Assembly (NCBI GenBank): GCA_937928195.1
Contig: CALEYZ010000027.1
Location: 1 to 8,530 of the forward strand
Direction: 5' to 3'
From: an uncultured Limnohabitans sp.
GTDB lineage: Bacteria; Pseudomonadota; Gammaproteobacteria; Burkholderiales; Burkholderiaceae_C
DNA length: 8,530 nucleotides
Shown here piece after piece: positions 6,308 through 8,530 of the stretch. The position numbers and the translations under genes are program-made. Each line of letters starts with the position of its first letter. The stretch's first letter is position 1. The notes beneath the pieces were generated by a model. It made no database searches and was not told the origin of the DNA. It worked only from the letters and a program-made list of their open reading frames with translations.

Positions 6308-6751
6308 TCAGTGGGTGGGGATGTCGGCGGGATTCAAGATCACGCCCGATTGAGACAATCGTTTCTTCATGCACAAAATGGCGGCATCTTTGCTGAGCAA
6401 AGGCACGGCGTGTGCGACCGCCAAGTCAATGAATTTTTGGTCGTCAGGGTCTTTGCACGTGCACGGCGCTTTGGCTGCAGGTTCTGCGGCCAAGTGGTGT
6501 TCGTCAAATCGATTCAAAATGTCTTGCGCTTGGACCTTGGATTTGGCCATGCGCTTGACAATGTGCGGGTAGGTCAGCACCCGCTCTAATTCATCGCGCA
6601 TGCTGCGGGTGGCCAGGTGCGAAATGACGCCTTGTTGCAAAGCCTGGCGCAAAGGCTGGGTGGCGGGATCTTCAAACAGCCACAGGTCGAGCACGATGTT
6701 GGTGTCGAGCACCCATGGCTGCGCTGACGCTTGGCGCTCAGAGTTTGTCAC
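6308..6751 (-). CDS. PIN-domain protein, putative ribonuclease of toxin-like type
   Basis: A 147-residue PIN-domain protein. The acidic metal-binding set of this nuclease fold is visible: Asp16 in VLDTNIVLD, Glu54 in the SMRDELERV helix, Asp103/Asp104 in KDPDDQKFIDLA, and Asp122 in LLSKDAAI. This is the PIN subgroup often labelled 'putative toxin-antitoxin system toxin component'. Such proteins usually cut RNA with Mg2+ or Mn2+. No antitoxin-like small gene is next to it: both neighbours are larger housekeeping-type genes, so it may be a solitary RNA-processing enzyme rather than a toxin. I take the GTG at 6751 as the start because AAGGG lies 8 nt upstream; this makes it overlap the end of the methyltransferase gene by 14 nt. 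Sitting after an rRNA methyltransferase, an RNA target is plausible but inferred. Confidence 0.88.
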   Translation of the reverse strand: MTNSERQASAQPWVLDTNIVLDLWLFEDPATQPLRQALQQGVISHLATRSMRDELERVLTYPHIVKRMAKSKVQAQDILNRFDEHHLAAEPAAKAPCTCKDPDDQKFIDLAVAHAVPLLSKDAAILCMKKRLSQSGVILNPADIPTH

Positions 6752-7976
6752 GCACAGAGCCCTTCATGAGGTCAAAGCGGAACATCCGGCATTCAATGGG
6801 GCCGTTCCACATCGGCACACGACGTGATTCCTTGAGGCGCATTTTGGAAGGCAGCTTCAAATCGGGTGTCAGCATCCATGCTGTCCAGCCGTTGTAATTC
6901 TTTTTCCAATGCGAGGCCAGTTGGGCAAAGAACTCGCCGCCATCATCGCCTTCCGCCACTTCGCGCGCACGGCTTAAGTCGACGGCATGGCGCGAGCGGT
7001 CCAAGCTGGAAACGCCCGCCACACCGGCTGCGGCAATGCGCTCGCCGTAAGGCGGGTTGAGCAGCATGATGCCTGGCGTTTCGCAAGGCGGCATGCGCTG
7101 CAGGGCATCGCCACCGCGCACTTGCACCACTTGGCCTACGCCTGCACGCTCGGCATTGCGCTGTGTGAAGTCGACCATTCGGAAGGCCACGTCCGAGGCA
7201 TGAATTTCAGCGGTGGGTGCGTGTTCTTGTGCATGCGCATCGTCCAGCAAAGCTTGCCAAACATGGGGTTGGAAGGGCAACAATTTTTCGAATGCAAAGC
7301 GACGCATGATGCCGGGTGCAATGCCACAGGCAATTTGCGCCGCTTCAATGGCAATGGTGCCGCTGCCGCAGCAGGGGTCGTACAAAGGTGTGTGTGCGTC
7401 CCAGCCGCTGGCAGCCAACATGGCTGCGGCCAAGGTTTCTTTCAAAGGTGCATCGCCTTTGTCTTCGCGCCAACCACGTTTGAACAAGGGCTCACCGGAG
7501 GTGTCCATGTACAAGGTGCAACTGTCGGTGGTGAGGTGCACATAGATGCGCACATCGGGCCACTGGGTGTTGACGTCGGGGCGTTCGCCGCGCTTGGCGC
7601 GAAAGCGATCGGCCACCGCGTCTTTGATTTTGAGCGCGGCAAAGTTGAGGCTGGTCAGCGGGCTGTGCTGCGCGGTGATTTCAATCTTGAAGGTTTGCTT
7701 GGTGGTGAACCAAATTTCCCACGCCACGGCACTGGCGGCATCGTACAAATCTTTTTCGTTGCGATAAAAAGTTTGCGACAGTTGAATCAGCACACGTTGC
7801 GTGAGGCGGCTGTGCAAGTTCAAGCGCATGGCATCTCGCCAAGACGCATTGGCCATCACGCCGCCACGGCCGGTCAGCAAGTCGTTGCCTGTGAGGCCCG
7901 TAAGGTGATGCACCTCGTCGGCAAGTAAGCCTTCAACGCCGGCGGCGCAAGGCATGAAAAGTTGAAGCGAGTTCAC
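6738..7976 (-). CDS. rlmL: THUMP-domain 23S rRNA guanine-N2 methyltransferase (RlmL type)
   Basis: A 412-residue SAM-dependent RNA methyltransferase. An N-terminal THUMP RNA-binding region (about 40-160) is followed by FKRGWRE and APLKETLAAAML (165-187), then the Rossmann methyltransferase domain with SAM motif I DPCCGSGT (200-207) and catalytic NPPYGER (307-313), the motif of guanine-N2 methylation. E. coli RlmL methylates G2445 of 23S rRNA and is fused to RlmK for m7G2069; here only the RlmL half is present, so any RlmK must be elsewhere. About 25-30 residues after NPPYGER (311-345), rich in charge, seem to be an insert relative to E. coli. The GTG start at 7976 overlaps the rpoN stop as GTGA. 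The next ATG (residue 8) would remove the first beta strand, so I keep the GTG. Relatives with other guanine targets exist. Confidence 0.88.
   Translation of the reverse strand: MNSLQLFMPCAAGVEGLLADEVHHLTGLTGNDLLTGRGGVMANASWRDAMRLNLHSRLTQRVLIQLSQTFYRNEKDLYDAASAVAWEIWFTTKQTFKIEITAQHSPLTSLNFAALKIKDAVADRFRAKRGERPDVNTQWPDVRIYVHLTTDSCTLYMDTSGEPLFKRGWREDKGDAPLKETLAAAMLAASGWDAHTPLYDPCCGSGTIAIEAAQIACGIAPGIMRRFAFEKLLPFQPHVWQALLDDAHAQEHAPTAEIHASDVAFRMVDFTQRNAERAGVGQVVQVRGGDALQRMPPCETPGIMLLNPPYGERIAAAGVAGVSSLDRSRHAVDLSRAREVAEGDDGGEFFAQLASHWKKNYNGWTAWMLTPDLKLPSKMRLKESRRVPMWNGPIECRMFRFDLMKGSVRDKL
6760..6764 (-). promoter_or_regulatory. Ribosome binding site of the PIN-domain gene
   Basis: AAGGG on the minus strand, 8 nt before the GTG at 6751 and inside the end of the methyltransferase gene. 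It supports the overlapping GTG start. Confidence 0.5.
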
Positions 7977-8530
7977 AATGTTTTACGCAAGTTGGCGGGC
8001 GCAATTTTGAGCGCCTCGCGGTATTTGGCAACGGTGCGGCGGGCGCAATCGATGCCTTGTTCTTTGAGCATCTCAGACAGTTGGTTGTCTGACAAGGGCT
8101 TGTTGGGATTTTCGGCGGCCACCAATTGCTTGATGAGGGCGCGCACAGCGGTGCTGGAAGCGGCGCTGCCGCTGTCAGTGCCAAGGCCCGAGCCAAAGAA
8201 AAACTTCAGCTCGAAAGTGCCCATGGGGGTGGTCATGTACTTGGCGGTGGTGACGCGGCTGATGGTGGATTCGTGCAAACCCAGTTCGTCGGCAATTTCA
8301 CGCAGCACCAAAGGCCGCATGGCCAGCTCACCATGAATGAAGAAGTTGCGCTGGCGCTCCACAATGGCGGTGGACACGCGCAAGATGGTGTCAAAGCGTT
8401 GTTGAATGTTCTTGATGAACCAACGGGCTTCCTGCAATCGTTGTTGCAAACCCAAATGCGCTTCGCCTTTGCCACCGCGCAAGGCGTTGGCATAAATGTC
8501 GTGCACGCGCAGCTTGGGCATCACGTCGGG
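7973..8530 (-). CDS. rpoN: RNA polymerase sigma-54 factor, C-terminal part
   Basis: The last 185 residues of sigma-54; the gene continues past the right edge and has no stop before it. Numbering from the first codon in the window, the core-binding domain ends around 60-70, the helix-turn-helix is LREIADELGLHESTISRV (76-93) followed by KYMTTPMGTFELKFFF, and the RpoN box ARRTVAKYRE is at 163-172 (8015-8044), which reads the -24 promoter element. These motifs identify it with near certainty. Sigma-54 directs transcription of nitrogen, motility and other genes with AAA+ activators. The stop TGA overlaps the methyltransferase GTG by 4 nt, so that gene is probably translated from the same messenger. 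In enterobacteria hpf and ptsN follow rpoN; here they do not. Confidence 0.97.
   Translation of the reverse strand, partial: PDVMPKLRVHDIYANALRGGKGEAHLGLQQRLQEARWFIKNIQQRFDTILRVSTAIVERQRNFFIHGELAMRPLVLREIADELGLHESTISRVTTAKYMTTPMGTFELKFFFGSGLGTDSGSAASSTAVRALIKQLVAAENPNKPLSDNQLSEMLKEQGIDCARRTVAKYREALKIAPANLRKTL

Noticed and set aside
6308..6751. Classical toxin-antitoxin pair
   Set aside because: Only the PIN gene is present; the adjacent genes are an rRNA methyltransferase and a UPF0149/SEC-C protein, neither of which looks like an antitoxin.
6987..7928. 313-residue plus-strand open frame
   Set aside because: It lies opposite the methyltransferase gene, whose THUMP, SAM and NPPY motifs are clear; the translation shows only Gly/His/Ala-rich shadow sequence.

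Overview
The window looks like chromosomal DNA of a betaproteobacterium, most likely Burkholderiales/Comamonadaceae (Limnohabitans-, Polaromonas- or Rhodoferax-like). This is inferred from the protein families, the TTG- and GCG-rich codon use, the fairly high GC by eye, and the stand-alone RlmL-type methyltransferase. No database search was possible.

Left part (1-5526, + strand): a tightly packed accessory catabolic gene set that begins before the window. In order it has the C-terminus of a NicX-type 2,5-dihydroxypyridine dioxygenase-like protein, an alpha/beta hydrolase, an acyl-CoA dehydrogenase-family flavoprotein, an AMP-dependent acyl-CoA ligase, a tautomerase fused to a SnoaL-like domain, and a haloacetate (fluoroacetate) dehalogenase-type hydrolase. 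The first four genes are linked by ATGA overlaps or a 16-nt gap and the last two follow after gaps of 47 and 42 nt, so they probably form one operon. In the known nicotinate pathway a NicX product (N-formylmaleamate) goes to an alpha/beta-hydrolase deformylase. The CoA ligase and acyl-CoA dehydrogenase are not part of that pathway, so the locus may break down a different, possibly N-heterocyclic, compound through CoA thioesters. The substrate is not known. The flavoprotein lacks both usual acyl-CoA dehydrogenase catalytic glutamates, and the tautomerase lacks the usual arginines, when aligned by hand.

Right part (5530-8530, - strand): a compact housekeeping chain, read right to left. It has the C-terminal part of sigma-54 (rpoN, start outside the window), a THUMP-domain 23S rRNA methyltransferase (RlmL type), a PIN-domain putative ribonuclease, and a UPF0149/YecA protein with a SEC-C zinc motif. 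Junctions are a GTGA overlap, a 14-nt overlap and a 16-nt gap.

The two blocks converge with only 3 nt between stop codons (5527-5529). No stretch over 300 bases lacks a gene; the longest intergenic gap is 47 nt. I see no tRNA, rRNA, CRISPR array, insertion sequence or attachment site. Promoters for both blocks lie outside the window.
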